A stretch of DNA of 64,000 bases from Tepidamorphus sp. (GTDB lineage Bacteria > Pseudomonadota > Alphaproteobacteria > Rhizobiales > Tepidamorphaceae): assembly GCA_028280885.1 (NCBI GenBank), contig JANQKY010000096.1:1-64000 (forward strand). Reading direction: 5' to 3'. Under the pieces are notes generated by a model, which made no database searches, was not told the origin of the DNA, and was given only the letters and a program-made list of their open reading frames with translations. The translations under genes and the position numbers were made by a program. Shown one piece after another: positions 25,756 to 37,106 of this stretch (the first letter of the stretch is position 1; each line of letters opens with the position of its first letter).

Positions 25756-26615
25756 GCGAGACGGTCGAAAAGAAGGATCCGGCCCGGGACGAATGGTACG
25801 CGGTGGGTATCTCCGCCGACCTCAGGCCCGGCGAGGCGCGCGAGACCATCCTGGTCGGCGAGCCGATCGACATCCGCCGCGAGCCCGGCGGGGCGGTTAT
25901 CGTCAGCAAATCGGATGGTCGGGCCTGCCCGGTCAGGGAGCGCTACGGCCATGTCTGGACGTCGATCGGCGCGCCGGATCATGACCTGTTCGCCATTCCC
26001 GAAGCCGATCAGGAAGGCCGCGTGCTGGTCGATGTCGGCGCGGTGCGGGTGCGCTGCTCGCCGCTCAGGGCGGTCGAGAACTTCCTCGATATCGCCCATT
26101 TCCCCTATGTCCATACCGATATCCTCGGCGCCGAGCCGCAGACCGAGGTCGTGCCCTACAAGGTGCATGTGGAGGAGGCCGGTGACGAGGTCTGGGCGAC
26201 CAAGGTGAAGTTCTTCCAGCCGCAGGCGGCGAAATCGGCCGAGGGCGGCATCGTCACCGACTATAAATACCGGGTGCCGGCGCCGACGACGGCGATCCTC
26301 TACAAGACCTGTCCGCCCAGACCCGGCGAGTGGGACGTGATCACCATCTTCGTCCAGCCGATCGCCGAGGACCTGTGCGACGTCTGGCCCTGGATGGCCC
26401 TGTTCGACGAGGACAACAGCCTCGCCGAGCTCATCCATTTCCAGCAGATGATCTTCCTGCAGGACCGCTCGATCCTGGAAAACCAGGTGCCGAAGCTCCT
26501 GCCGCTCGACCCGAAGATGGAGATCCCGACCCGGGCCGACATGACGTCGGTCGCCTATCGGCGCTGGCTGAAGCGGCGCGGCATGACCTATGGCGCCCAA
26601 ACGGCGGCCGCCTGA
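25752..26615 (+). CDS. Rieske-less mononuclear-iron oxygenase (NdmC/VanA-type catalytic domain)
   Basis: A 287-residue oxygenase component. The mononuclear iron site is intact: E109-N-F-L-D113-x-x-H116 and H121 in ENFLDIAHFPYVH, and the third ligand Asp238 in FLQDRSILENQ. The region that should hold the Rieske centre jumps from the flanking strand (residues 48-58) straight to CPVRERYGHVWTSIG, so the CxH...CxxH subdomain is cleanly missing. Electrons must come from another protein, most simply the Rieske protein encoded just upstream with a 4-bp overlap. Family members demethylate or hydroxylate small ring compounds. NdmC, the 7-methylxanthine N7-demethylase, has the same Rieske-less build. 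Confidence 0.87.
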   Translation: MSETVEKKDPARDEWYAVGISADLRPGEARETILVGEPIDIRREPGGAVIVSKSDGRACPVRERYGHVWTSIGAPDHDLFAIPEADQEGRVLVDVGAVRVRCSPLRAVENFLDIAHFPYVHTDILGAEPQTEVVPYKVHVEEAGDEVWATKVKFFQPQAAKSAEGGIVTDYKYRVPAPTTAILYKTCPPRPGEWDVITIFVQPIAEDLCDVWPWMALFDEDNSLAELIHFQQMIFLQDRSILENQVPKLLPLDPKMEIPTRADMTSVAYRRWLKRRGMTYGAQTAAA

Positions 26616-26637
26616 GATCCGAGAAAACGGTCCCGCG

Positions 26638-27318
26638 ATGCTGAAGCTCTATGACTACGTGCTGTCGGGAAGCGCCTACAAGGCGCGGCTGATGATGGCG
26701 ATCCTGGGTGCACCTTACGAGGCCGTTCCCGTCGACTTCTATCCGGGCAACGAACACCGGCAGCCCGATTTTCTCGATCTCAACCCGGCCGGCACGCTGC
26801 CGGTCCTGGTCGATGGCGACCTGGTGCTGACCGATTCGGCCGCGATCCTGACCTATCTGGCCGGCAAGCATGACCCTCCGGGCACCTGGCTGCCGGCGGG
26901 CGATCCGGCGCGGCTGGCCCAGGTGGTGCAGTGGCTTGCCTTCTCGCAATCGCTGACGGCGACCGCCGGGGCGGCGCGCCTGCACGACATGATCAACCGG
27001 CCGCTCGATGTCGAGGCGGCGCGGGCCGGCGCGCATCGCGCCTTCCGCGAACTGGAGCGGCACCTGACGGCGCAGGCATTCGACGGTAATGCGTTTCTCG
27101 TCGCCGATCAGCCGACGATCGCCGACATCGCCTGTTTTCCCTATGTCGCGCTGTCGCCGGACGGCGGCATCGCCCATGACGACTATCCGGCGATCCGCGG
27201 CTGGCTCGACGCGGTCAAGCGCCTGCCCGGATTCATCGAGATGCCCGGCATCCATGCACTGCACGAGGTCAGGGAAACCGAGCCGGGCGTGGTGGCGATG
27301 GCGGCGGAAGCCGGATAG
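26638..27318 (+). CDS. Glutathione S-transferase family protein
   Basis: A 226-residue two-domain GST: a thioredoxin-like N-terminus (LKLYDYVLSGSAYKARLM, NPAGTLPVL with the cis-proline, TDSAAILTYLA) and an all-helical C-terminus with the QPTIADIACFPYV N-capping segment. The ATG at 26638 gives the family start, 22 bp after the oxygenase stop. Its place beside a Rieske-less oxygenase is notable because NdmE, a GST-like protein, is needed to assemble the NdmC/NdmD demethylase. An ordinary glutathione-conjugation role is also possible. Confidence 0.85.
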   Translation: MLKLYDYVLSGSAYKARLMMAILGAPYEAVPVDFYPGNEHRQPDFLDLNPAGTLPVLVDGDLVLTDSAAILTYLAGKHDPPGTWLPAGDPARLAQVVQWLAFSQSLTATAGAARLHDMINRPLDVEAARAGAHRAFRELERHLTAQAFDGNAFLVADQPTIADIACFPYVALSPDGGIAHDDYPAIRGWLDAVKRLPGFIEMPGIHALHEVRETEPGVVAMAAEAG

Positions 27319-27383
27319 GGTCGGGACCTCTGGCACAGGACTTGAATGACGATCTTCTGCCCAACAACGATCCCCCGCACCGG

Positions 27384-28950
<1,567 letters not shown>

Positions 28951-28958
<8 letters not shown>

Positions 28959-30054
28959 ATATCGCCTCGAAGCCCGCACCGAGCGCTCGGCGGCAGCGCC
29001 CTTCCTGGTCACCGGCATGGCGATCCTGCTGACGCTTGTGGCGGGCTCCGGCCTGTTCCTGATCTACGGCAAGTCGCCGGTCGCGGGCTTCACCGCCTTC
29101 TTCATCGAGCCGCTGCAATCGGCCTACGGGATTGGCGAGGTGCTGCTCAAGATGGGGCCGCTTCTGCTGATCGCGCAGGGGCTTGCGATCGGCTTCCGGG
29201 CGCGGATCTGGAATATCGGCGCGGAGGGGCAGTTGATCCTGGGCGCGATCGCTGCCTCGGTGCTTGCCATTTACTTCGACGGGTCGACCTCCTGGCTTTT
29301 GCTGCCGGCGATGGTTGTCGCCGCGATGCTCGCCGGCATGGCCTGGGCCGGCATCGCCGCCTGGCTGCGCAACAGCTTCAACGCCAACGAGATCCTCGTC
29401 ACCTTCATGCTGTCGTCGATCGCGCTGCAATTGCTCTACTATCTGGTGACCGGACCCTTACGCGATCCGATGGGCTTCAACTTCCCCCAATCGATCACCT
29501 TTTCACCCGCCGCGACCTTTCCGCTGCTGATCGAGGGGACGCGGGTCAATGTCTCGCTGCTGCTCGCCTTCGTCGCCACGGTACTTGCCTGGATCTACAT
29601 GCAGCGCAGCCTGCCGGGCTACAAGCTGGTGGTCGGCGGGCTCGCTCCGCAGGCAGCGCTCTATGCCGGCTTTTCCGACAAGCGCGCGGTCTGGGTCGGC
29701 CTGTTGATCGGCGGGGCTGCGGCGGGCATTGCCGGGGTCGGCGAGGTCGCGGGTCCGCTCGGCATGCTGCAACGGAACATCTCGCCGGGCTATGGCTATG
29801 CGGCGATCATCGTCGCCTTTCTCGGCGGCCTGCATCCGATCGGCATCGTCTTTTCCTCGGCGCTGATGGCGCTGATCTATGTCGGCGGCGACTTCGCCCG
29901 GCTCTCCGTCGGCCTGCCGAGCGCGGTGACGACGATCTTCCAGGGGCTGCTGCTGACCTTCTATCTGGCGAGCGCCCTGTTCCTGCAATACCGGCTGCGC
30001 CGCGTCGATGCGCGACCACCGGTTCAGGCCGCGGCGGCGGAGGGGGCGGGATGA
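28951..30054 (+). CDS. ABC transporter permease, nucleoside-type, subunit 1
   Basis: A 367-residue integral membrane protein with about eight to ten helices. GEVLLKMGPLLLIAQGLAIGFRARIWNIGAEGQLILGAI is typical of the larger permease of BMP-family importers, and YKLVVGGLAPQAALYAG is the ATPase-facing loop. It overlaps the ATPase gene by 8 bp and the second permease gene by 4 bp. With the other subunits it forms a high-affinity purine or nucleoside importer. Confidence 0.9.
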
Positions 30055-30974
30055 CCGAGACCCTCATCTTCATCGTCGCCGGCACGCTGGCCGCCACCGT
30101 GCCGCTGTTGTTTGCGGCACTTGGCGAACTGGTCGCGGAAAAGTCCGGCATGCTCAATCTCGGCGTCGAGGGCATGATGGCGACCGGGGCCGCGGCCGGC
30201 TTCGTTGCCGCCGTGGTGACGGGCTCGCATACGCTCGGCTTCCTGGCGGGCGCGGTGACCGCCTGTCTGCTGTCCTGCGTCTACGCCATTCTGACGACGA
30301 TCTTCCTCGCCAACCAGGTCGCCTCCGGCCTTGCCGTCGGCGTGCTGGGCTTAGGCGTTTCGGCTGCGATCGGCAAGAACTACGAAGGAACGACCGTCGA
30401 TCCGCTGGCGGAGCTCAATCTCGGGCCGCTCAGCGATATTCCTGTCATAGGTGAGGCGCTGTTCGAGCATGATATCATGGTCTACCTGGCAATCGTTGCG
30501 GCGATCATCGTCTGGTACGTGCTGCAGCGCACCAAGCTCGGCCTGATCATCCGCGCGGTCGGGGAATCGCCTTCATCGGCCCATGCGCTCGGCTATCCCG
30601 TGACGCTGGTGCGCGGCGCCTGCGTGCTGTTCGGCGGGGCGATGGCAGGCATCGGCGGGGCCTATCTGTCGACCGCCTATACGCCGCTCTGGGCCGAGGG
30701 CATGGTCGCCGGGCGCGGCTGGATCGTCGTCGCGCTGATCGTGTTCGGCTCGTGGATGGTCCACCGGGTGGCGCTCGGGGCCTATCTGTTCGGCGCGGTG
30801 TCGCTTCTGGAACTGTCGATCCAGGGGCTCGGCCTCGACATCCCCTCGCAGATCCTCTCGGCCTCGCCCTACATCATCACCATCATCGTTCTGGCCGTGA
30901 TCTCGCGCAATCCGGCGCTTATCCTGCTTAACAGCCCGGTGAGCCTCGGCCAGACCTTCAAGGCAAGTAACTAG
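30051..30974 (+). CDS. ABC transporter permease, nucleoside-type, subunit 2
   Basis: A 307-residue permease. LLFAALGELVAEKSGMLNLGVEGMM near the N-terminus is the diagnostic segment of the smaller BMP-family permease, and LIIRAVGESPSSAHALGYPV is its cytoplasmic coupling loop. The ATG overlaps the preceding permease stop (ATGA). It is followed 28 bp later by the binding-protein gene. Confidence 0.9.
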   Translation: MTETLIFIVAGTLAATVPLLFAALGELVAEKSGMLNLGVEGMMATGAAAGFVAAVVTGSHTLGFLAGAVTACLLSCVYAILTTIFLANQVASGLAVGVLGLGVSAAIGKNYEGTTVDPLAELNLGPLSDIPVIGEALFEHDIMVYLAIVAAIIVWYVLQRTKLGLIIRAVGESPSSAHALGYPVTLVRGACVLFGGAMAGIGGAYLSTAYTPLWAEGMVAGRGWIVVALIVFGSWMVHRVALGAYLFGAVSLLELSIQGLGLDIPSQILSASPYIITIIVLAVISRNPALILLNSPVSLGQTFKASN

Positions 30975-31002
30975 AAAAACCGAAACCAGACAGGAGAATG
31001 GC

Positions 31003-32091
31003 ATGACAGCCCCTAAAAGAAGACTGCTCGGCGCGCTGGCCGCAGGCACCCTGGCGCTTGGCCTAGCCACCTCGGCCATTGCCGAGGACAAGACCAAGAT
31101 CGGCTTCATCTATCCCTCGCCGGTCGGCGATGTCGGCTGGGCCTATCGGCTCGACGAGGGCCGCAAGGCGGTCGAAGCGCATTTCGGCGACAAGGTCGAG
31201 ACCTTCGCCGTCGAGAACGTCCCGGAAGGCCCGGATGCCGCGCGCGTCATGAACCAGATGGCCGCCCAGGGTGCAGACATCATCATGATCGGCTCGTTCG
31301 GCTACATGAATGACGGGCTGAAGCTTGCCGCCCAGAAGCCCGACATCGATTTCATGCATGCCAGCGGCTACAAGACCGCCGACAATTTCTCCAACTTCCA
31401 GACCCGCAACTACGAGAGCAGCTATATCGCCGGGATGGCGGCGGGCGACGTGTCGAAATCCGGTGTGCTCGGCGTGGTCGCCGCCTATCCGATCCCGGAA
31501 GTGGTCGGCATCATCAATACCTTCGCGCTGGGCGCCCAGCGCACCAATCCGGACATCACGGTGAAGGTCGTCTGGCTGAACTCCTGGTTCAACCCGTCCA
31601 AGGCGCAGGAATCGGCCCGCTCGCTGATCGCCCAGGACGCCGACGTGATCTTTTCGCTCTATCAGGACACGCCATCGGTGGTGACGGCCGCCGAGGAGGA
31701 GGGCGTCTATGTCGTCAACACCTCGTCGGACATGAAGAAATACGCGCCCAACCACCTGCTTGCCTCGATGACTACAGACTGGGGCCCGTATTTCATCGAC
31801 CGGGTCCAGAAAAGCATGGACGGTAATTATGACGGGCTTGCCTATTGGGGCGGCATGGCCGACGGCGCCGTCGGCGTCGTCTCGCTGTCGCCCGATCTCA
31901 CCAAGGAAGACATGGCCGAGATCGACAGCGTCATCGCCGAGATGAAGGCCGGCACGTTTCATCCGATGACCGGGCCGATCGTCGACCAGGACGGCGAAGA
32001 GAAACTGGCCGCCGGCGAGAGCATCGACGATGACTCCATGCGCGGCATCGACTGGCTGGTGAAGGGCGTCGAGACGCGTATCCCGAACTAA
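31003..32091 (+). CDS. BMP-family substrate-binding protein
   Basis: A 362-residue periplasmic binding protein with a Sec signal ending near AIA-ED. KTKIGFIYPSPVGDVGWAYRLDEGRKAVEAHFGD is the family-typical start, and later segments such as NYESSYIAGMAAGDVSK and VNTSSDMKKYAPNHLLASMTTDWGPYF are characteristic of the group found with guanine-deaminase loci. BMP-family proteins bind purine nucleosides or bases. A good ribosome site (AGGAG) precedes the ATG. It follows the permeases and precedes guanine deaminase, supporting a purine ligand. Confidence 0.9.
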   Translation: MTAPKRRLLGALAAGTLALGLATSAIAEDKTKIGFIYPSPVGDVGWAYRLDEGRKAVEAHFGDKVETFAVENVPEGPDAARVMNQMAAQGADIIMIGSFGYMNDGLKLAAQKPDIDFMHASGYKTADNFSNFQTRNYESSYIAGMAAGDVSKSGVLGVVAAYPIPEVVGIINTFALGAQRTNPDITVKVVWLNSWFNPSKAQESARSLIAQDADVIFSLYQDTPSVVTAAEEEGVYVVNTSSDMKKYAPNHLLASMTTDWGPYFIDRVQKSMDGNYDGLAYWGGMADGAVGVVSLSPDLTKEDMAEIDSVIAEMKAGTFHPMTGPIVDQDGEEKLAAGESIDDDSMRGIDWLVKGVETRIPN

Positions 32092-32107
32092 GCCAGGCTT
32101 AAAAGGT

Positions 32108-32134
32108 GCTCCGCCGGCGACTGGCCGGCGGAGC
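32108..32134 (+). terminator. Perfect 11-bp stem-loop before guanine deaminase
   Basis: GCTCCGCCGGC (32108-32118) pairs perfectly with GCCGGCGGAGC (32124-32134) across a 5-base loop. It lies in the 54-bp gap between the binding-protein stop and the guanine deaminase start, ending 11 bp before that ATG. There is no T-tract, so attenuation or mRNA stabilisation is more likely than full termination. Confidence 0.6.
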
Positions 32135-32145
32135 CGGAGATCGAC

Positions 32146-33516
32146 ATGCAGTCCCTTTGCGGCAAGACGCTCCTTGCGACCCTGATGCACGCGCCGGTGC
32201 GCGGCGATGTCGAGATCATCGAGGACGCGCTGACGGTCGTTGGCGGCGACGGGACGATTGCAGCCGTTCTTGGCCCTGATGACGACGCCTATGCCGAAGC
32301 CCGCCGAACCGCCGAGGCGGGCGGCACTCTCGTCACCACCGCAAGGCACACCTATCTGGTGCCGGGCTTCGTCGACCTGCATATCCACGCGCCGCAATTC
32401 GCCCAGCTCGGCAAGGCGCTCGACGTGCCGCTGGAAGTGTGGCTGCAGACCCATACCTTCCCGCTGGAGGCGCGCTACCAGGACGCCGCCTTCGCAACGC
32501 GGGTCTATGCCGCCCTGGTCGACGCGCTTTTGGCCAACGGCACCACGACGGCGGTCTACTTCGCGACGATCCACGGCGAGGCCAATCGCGTTCTGGCGAA
32601 GACCTGCCTTGAAAAGGGCCAGCGGGCGCTGGTCGGCAAGGTGGCGATGGACAATCCCGCCGAATGCCCCGATTTCTACCGCGACCCCGACGCGCAAGCG
32701 GCGATCGACGAGACGCTCGCCTTCATCGAGGACGTGCAGGCGATGCCGGGGAATGCGGAGCCGCTAGTCCATCCGGTGATCACGCCGCGCTTCATCCCAA
32801 GCTGCACCGACCGGTGCCTGGAAGGCCTGGGCGAGATCGCCGGCAAGACCGGCATCTCGGTCCAGACCCATTGCTCGGAAAGCGACTGGCAGCACGGCTA
32901 TGTGCGCGATCGCTTCGGCAAGAACGACACCTTCGCGCTCGACGATTTCGGCCTTTTGCGCCACCGCACCGTACTCGCCCATTCGAACTATATCAGCGAC
33001 GAGGACATGGCGCTGATCAGCGAGCGCGGCGCCGGCGTCGCCCATTGTCCGCTGTCGAACGTTTATTTCTCCGATGCGGTGTTTCCGCTGCGCCGGGCGC
33101 TGGAGAAGAGCGTTCGCGTCGGCCTGGGCACCGATATCTCCGGGGGGCCGAGCGCCTCGATGCTGGAAAGCTGCCGGTGGGCGGTGTCGGCCTCGCGGCA
33201 GCTTGAAAACGGCGTCGACCCGACGAAAGAGGCCGGCGCGCGCGGCACGCCCGACAGCCGCATCGATTTCCGCGAGGCCTTTCATCTGGCCACCGCCGGC
33301 GGTGCCGACGTGCTCGACCTTCCGGTCGGCCGGTTCGCGCCGGGCTATCTGTTCGACGCGGTGCTGATCGACGCGGAGGCGCAAGCCGCACCCGTCTTCA
33401 TCGCCGAGGATCTCGATACGCTGGACGACATCCTGCAGAAGCTGGTGATGACGGCGACGCGGGCCAATATCGCCTGGACGGCGGTCAACGGCCGGGTGGT
33501 TTCGGGCGCTTTATAG
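32146..33516 (+). CDS. guaD: Guanine deaminase
   Basis: A 456-residue zinc amidohydrolase converting guanine to xanthine and ammonia. PGFVDLHIHAPQF carries the HxH metal ligands and the HAPQ guanine-deaminase marker. THTFPLEARY, VQTHCSESDWQ, the LAHSNYISDED histidine region and GLGTDISGG (metal Asp) follow in order. Length matches the family (about 430-460). It is the last gene of the purine importer operon, so imported or demethylated guanine can enter catabolism here. It could also act on related 2-aminopurines. Confidence 0.93.
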   Translation: MQSLCGKTLLATLMHAPVRGDVEIIEDALTVVGGDGTIAAVLGPDDDAYAEARRTAEAGGTLVTTARHTYLVPGFVDLHIHAPQFAQLGKALDVPLEVWLQTHTFPLEARYQDAAFATRVYAALVDALLANGTTTAVYFATIHGEANRVLAKTCLEKGQRALVGKVAMDNPAECPDFYRDPDAQAAIDETLAFIEDVQAMPGNAEPLVHPVITPRFIPSCTDRCLEGLGEIAGKTGISVQTHCSESDWQHGYVRDRFGKNDTFALDDFGLLRHRTVLAHSNYISDEDMALISERGAGVAHCPLSNVYFSDAVFPLRRALEKSVRVGLGTDISGGPSASMLESCRWAVSASRQLENGVDPTKEAGARGTPDSRIDFREAFHLATAGGADVLDLPVGRFAPGYLFDAVLIDAEAQAAPVFIAEDLDTLDDILQKLVMTATRANIAWTAVNGRVVSGAL

Positions 33517-33524
33517 GTCTGCCG

Positions 33525-34241
33525 TTACGGCTGCTCGGGCAGGGCCGATACGAAGGGGATTGCCCCGGCGTCGCGGATCTCGGCCGCGATCACCCCGCGC
33601 GCAGCCTCCGGCGCGATTTCCGCAAGAAGGACCGGAATGCCGGTTCGGATCGTGGTTTCAAGGGCGCGACGGCGCCTCTCCTGTTCCGTATCGTCATATC
33701 GCTTACCGGTCGCGTCGCGCAGGGCATGGCGCAGCAGGAGGGCATCCGCGCCGAGCGCCGCCGCTTCCCTGCCGGGCGCCTGATCGCCGAGGTCCAGAAC
33801 GACCAGAAAATCGGGATTGCGACGGCGCAGGAAGCCGATCAACCGCGCAGCTATCTCGACGCTTGCCTGATCGGCGGAAACGGGCACCGAGATCCCGTCG
33901 AAGCCGGCTGCCAGAGCCGCCATCGCGTCTTCGGGCTCCAGGGTCGGCAAGGCGGCGAGGATGAGGTCAGGCCGATTTCCAGGCGCGGCCGTGCCCTCCG
34001 GCGGGCTACCAGGCTGGCCGCGGTCCCAGTCGGTGACGATCAACACCGCATCCCCCTGCGCTGCCGTTACCTGCGCCCTTTCGACTTCCGCCCAGGCGGT
34101 GGCCTGGCGCAGCCGCATCGACGGCAGCGGCGCGACGACCATGCCGTCCGGCGGATTGGGCCTGGCGCCCGTGGCGGGCGCTGCGTCGACAGCCGAAAGG
34201 ACCAGGCCGGCCGACAGGAGTATCGGGATCGCCCGCGTCAT
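33525..34241 (-). CDS. Secreted protein of unknown function
   Basis: A 238-residue protein starting at the ATG at 34241, which gives a clean signal peptide (MTRAIPILLSAGLVLSAVDA). The longer upstream start would bury the signal. The mature part has alternating hydrophobic strands and helices (LIVTDWDRG, FLVVLDLGDQ, ADALLLRHALRD, IPVLLAEI) that suggest an incomplete TIM-barrel, weakly like GH114/TM1410-type secreted hydrolases. I cannot identify catalytic residues with confidence. It is convergent with guaD and divergent from the propeller protein. Confidence 0.6.
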   Translation of the reverse strand: MTRAIPILLSAGLVLSAVDAAPATGARPNPPDGMVVAPLPSMRLRQATAWAEVERAQVTAAQGDAVLIVTDWDRGQPGSPPEGTAAPGNRPDLILAALPTLEPEDAMAALAAGFDGISVPVSADQASVEIAARLIGFLRRRNPDFLVVLDLGDQAPGREAAALGADALLLRHALRDATGKRYDDTEQERRRRALETTIRTGIPVLLAEIAPEAARGVIAAEIRDAGAIPFVSALPEQP

Positions 34242-34362
34242 GATCGGCACCGTGTTGGGGGATCTGCTCTGTCTTTCAAAGTCGATCTCATTCAAGTTAG
34301 TCTGTTAAAGAGAATCTCGGAATTCAACAGCGCCTGACGAGAGGCGCACGCTGGGGTCAATC

Positions 34363-37017
34363 ATGGTCAAACCTGCATTGCTGACGACGGCGATCGGCGC
34401 CGTGGCGCTGATCGGTGTCGGCGGATACATGTTGTATCCGCAAACGCTGCCCGATGCGCGCTATGCCTGCGCCGACAGGCAGATGACGATCGACGAGCTT
34501 GCCGCCCATCGCGGCATCGACCTGCAGATGGTCGAGTTGCTGCGGGTGCGCCGCAGCATCCTGGCCGAAGACCTGTGCGACATCCCTCAGGCCAAGCTCG
34601 ACCGGGCGATCTTCCGCTCCGAGAATCCGAAGCCCGACCATCCCGGCGAAGCCGCGGCGTTCCGGCTCCTGCAGCAGCGCGACGAGACTGGCGCGGTACC
34701 CGCCGACGGGCTCCTGCGCGCCGCCGAACAGCTGTCCGACCTGCAGGCCGCGCAGGCCTCGGGGGGGCCGGGGGGCGAGATCGCCGGCATCGCGCGCACC
34801 GACTGGAAGTGGATCGGCCCCGGCAATATCGGCGGGCGGGTTCGCGCCCTGGTCATTCATCCCGTAAGCCCGAACACGATGTTCGCCGGCAGCGTCTCCG
34901 GCGGCCTGTGGAAGACGACCAATGGCGGCGCGAAGTGGACGGTCGTGGAGGATTTCCTGTCCAACATGGCGATCTCCTCGCTGGTCTTCCATCCCTCCAA
35001 TCCGGACATCCTGTATGCGGGCACCGGCGAAGGCTTCTTCAACTCAGACGCGGTGCGCGGGGCGGGCATCCTGAAATCCACCGACGGCGGTACCACCTGG
35101 AGCCAGCTGGGCAGCACCAACACGTCCGATTACCTCTATGTCAACCGGATCGCGATTTCGCCGAACGGGGCGACGCTGCTGGCGGCGACGCGGACCGGGA
35201 TATTCCGGTCGACCAATGGCGGTTCGACCTGGACGAAGGAACTGACCGGCGAGGTCCTGGATGTCGATTTCCATCCAGGCGACAGCAACAAGGCGGTTGC
35301 CGGCGGTCGCAACGGCAAAGCCTGGTACACGACGAATGGCGGCGATTCCTGGACGCCGGCAACCGGCTTGCCGATAATCGCCGGTTTCGGCGGCCGGATC
35401 GAGACGACCTATGCCAGGAGCGCGCCAGCCACCGTGTTCGCATCGGTCGACAGGAATGGCGGCGAGGTCTGGAAGAGCACCAATGGCGGGGCGTCCTATT
35501 CCCTCGTCAATACCGGCGCCAACTATCTCGGGCAGCAGGGCTGGTACGACAACATCATCTGGGTGGATCCGACCGATGCCAGCGTGGTCATCGTCGGCGG
35601 GATCGACCTGTGGCGCAGCACCAATGGCGGCACATCCTTCATCAAGATCAGCGAGTGGTTCGAGGCGCCGAAATCCGCCCATGCCGATCACCACATCATC
35701 GTCGAGCATCCAGGCTATGACGGCGCGGCGAACAAGACGGTGTTCTTCGGCAATGACGGCGGCGTCTACAAGGCGGCCGACGTGAAGAGCGTGGTGGGGA
35801 CGACCGGCTGGACCGAGCTCAACAACAATTTCGGCATCACCCAGTTCTATGGCGCCGCCGGCCACCCCAAGACCGGACACATCAACGGTGGCACGCAGGA
35901 CAACGGCACGCTGTACTACACCCCGTCGGCCGGCAGGGAAGGCTGGAAGATGATCTATGGCGGCGATGGCGGCTTTGCCGCCGCCGACCCGAAGGACGCA
36001 GACTATTCCTATGGCGAATATGTCTATCTGAGCCTTCACCGCAATTCGTCGCGCGGTGCAAGGCCTTCGGTGGAGATCTGGAACGGCATCACGGATGCGG
36101 CGAACGGAACGGCGAACTTCATCGCGCCGTTCACGCTCGATCCCAACAATTCCAACCGCCTGCTTGGCGGCGGCCTCAGCCTGTGGCGATCAAACAATGT
36201 CAAGGATCCCGCGCCGACCTGGACGGCGATCAAGAGCCCGATCGGGTCGGTGCCAAACGACCATTCCATCAGCGCGATTGCCGTTGAGCCGAAGGATTCG
36301 GGTGTCATCTATGTCGGCCACAATGACGGGTCGGTCTACAAGACCACCAATGGGACGAACGCTTCGCCGAGCTGGTCCAAGATCGACGGGACGCTTCCCA
36401 ACCGCTACGTGACCCGCATTGTCGTCGATCCGGTGAAGACGAACCGGGTCTATGTCGCCTTCGGCGGCTACACGCCGGACAACGTCTATTACTCCGACAA
36501 TGGCGGCGCGACCTGGACGAACCGCAGCGGCACGTCCGGCAATGACCTGCCGGCGGCGCCGGTGCGCGGCTTCGCGGTCAATCCGCACAATCCGAAATGG
36601 GTCTATGCCGGAACGGAAGTGGGCGTGTTCGCAAGCAAGGACCGTGGCGTGACCTGGAAGGCGCCGCATGACGGGCCGAGCAACACGTCGGTCGATGAAC
36701 TGTTCTGGATGAACGCCGCCCTCGTCGCCGTCACCCACGGGCGCGGGCTGTTCATGGCGGAGACCTTGGGCTGCAAGAAACTGAAGGTGAAGGCCAAGCC
36801 GGGCGCCGGCGGCAAGGCAAGCGCGACGCCCGGCAAGAACTGCGCCGACGGCGGGAGCAAACTGTTCTCCAGGTACAGCAAGGTCGCGCTGAAGGCGAAG
36901 CCGAAATCCGGCTACAAGTTCGTCAAATGGAAGGGCGACAAGAAATCGAAGAAGGCGAAGACGTCGGTCACGATGGACGGCCATAAAACCGTTACCGCGG
37001 TCTTCAAGAAGCGGTAA
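34363..37017 (+). CDS. Secreted Asp-box beta-propeller protein with InlB-like C-terminal repeat
   Basis: An 884-residue exported protein. A hydrophobic N-terminal segment (residues 4-25) may be a signal or anchor. From about residue 145 it contains repeated Asp-box motifs: TNGGAKW, STDGGTTW, STNGGSTW, TNGGDSW, TNGGASY, TNGGTSF, SDNGGATW and SKDRGVTW. These mark sortilin/xyloglucanase-like beta-propellers. The last 75 residues are lysine-rich with one disulfide candidate pair and GYKFVKWKGD...VTAVFKK, resembling the divergent InlB B-repeat of surface proteins. The role may be glycan binding or adhesion; no sialidase or GH74 catalytic residues can be assigned. Confidence 0.75.
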   Translation: MVKPALLTTAIGAVALIGVGGYMLYPQTLPDARYACADRQMTIDELAAHRGIDLQMVELLRVRRSILAEDLCDIPQAKLDRAIFRSENPKPDHPGEAAAFRLLQQRDETGAVPADGLLRAAEQLSDLQAAQASGGPGGEIAGIARTDWKWIGPGNIGGRVRALVIHPVSPNTMFAGSVSGGLWKTTNGGAKWTVVEDFLSNMAISSLVFHPSNPDILYAGTGEGFFNSDAVRGAGILKSTDGGTTWSQLGSTNTSDYLYVNRIAISPNGATLLAATRTGIFRSTNGGSTWTKELTGEVLDVDFHPGDSNKAVAGGRNGKAWYTTNGGDSWTPATGLPIIAGFGGRIETTYARSAPATVFASVDRNGGEVWKSTNGGASYSLVNTGANYLGQQGWYDNIIWVDPTDASVVIVGGIDLWRSTNGGTSFIKISEWFEAPKSAHADHHIIVEHPGYDGAANKTVFFGNDGGVYKAADVKSVVGTTGWTELNNNFGITQFYGAAGHPKTGHINGGTQDNGTLYYTPSAGREGWKMIYGGDGGFAAADPKDADYSYGEYVYLSLHRNSSRGARPSVEIWNGITDAANGTANFIAPFTLDPNNSNRLLGGGLSLWRSNNVKDPAPTWTAIKSPIGSVPNDHSISAIAVEPKDSGVIYVGHNDGSVYKTTNGTNASPSWSKIDGTLPNRYVTRIVVDPVKTNRVYVAFGGYTPDNVYYSDNGGATWTNRSGTSGNDLPAAPVRGFAVNPHNPKWVYAGTEVGVFASKDRGVTWKAPHDGPSNTSVDELFWMNAALVAVTHGRGLFMAETLGCKKLKVKAKPGAGGKASATPGKNCADGGSKLFSRYSKVALKAKPKSGYKFVKWKGDKKSKKAKTSVTMDGHKTVTAVFKKR

Positions 37018-37106
37018 CGTGCGATGAGTCGATTCCGTCGGCGGCCATCCGGCTGTCGGCGATCGGCGGCACGGTACAGTTCGAACCCTTTTTTAAGCGA
37101 GGCAGC

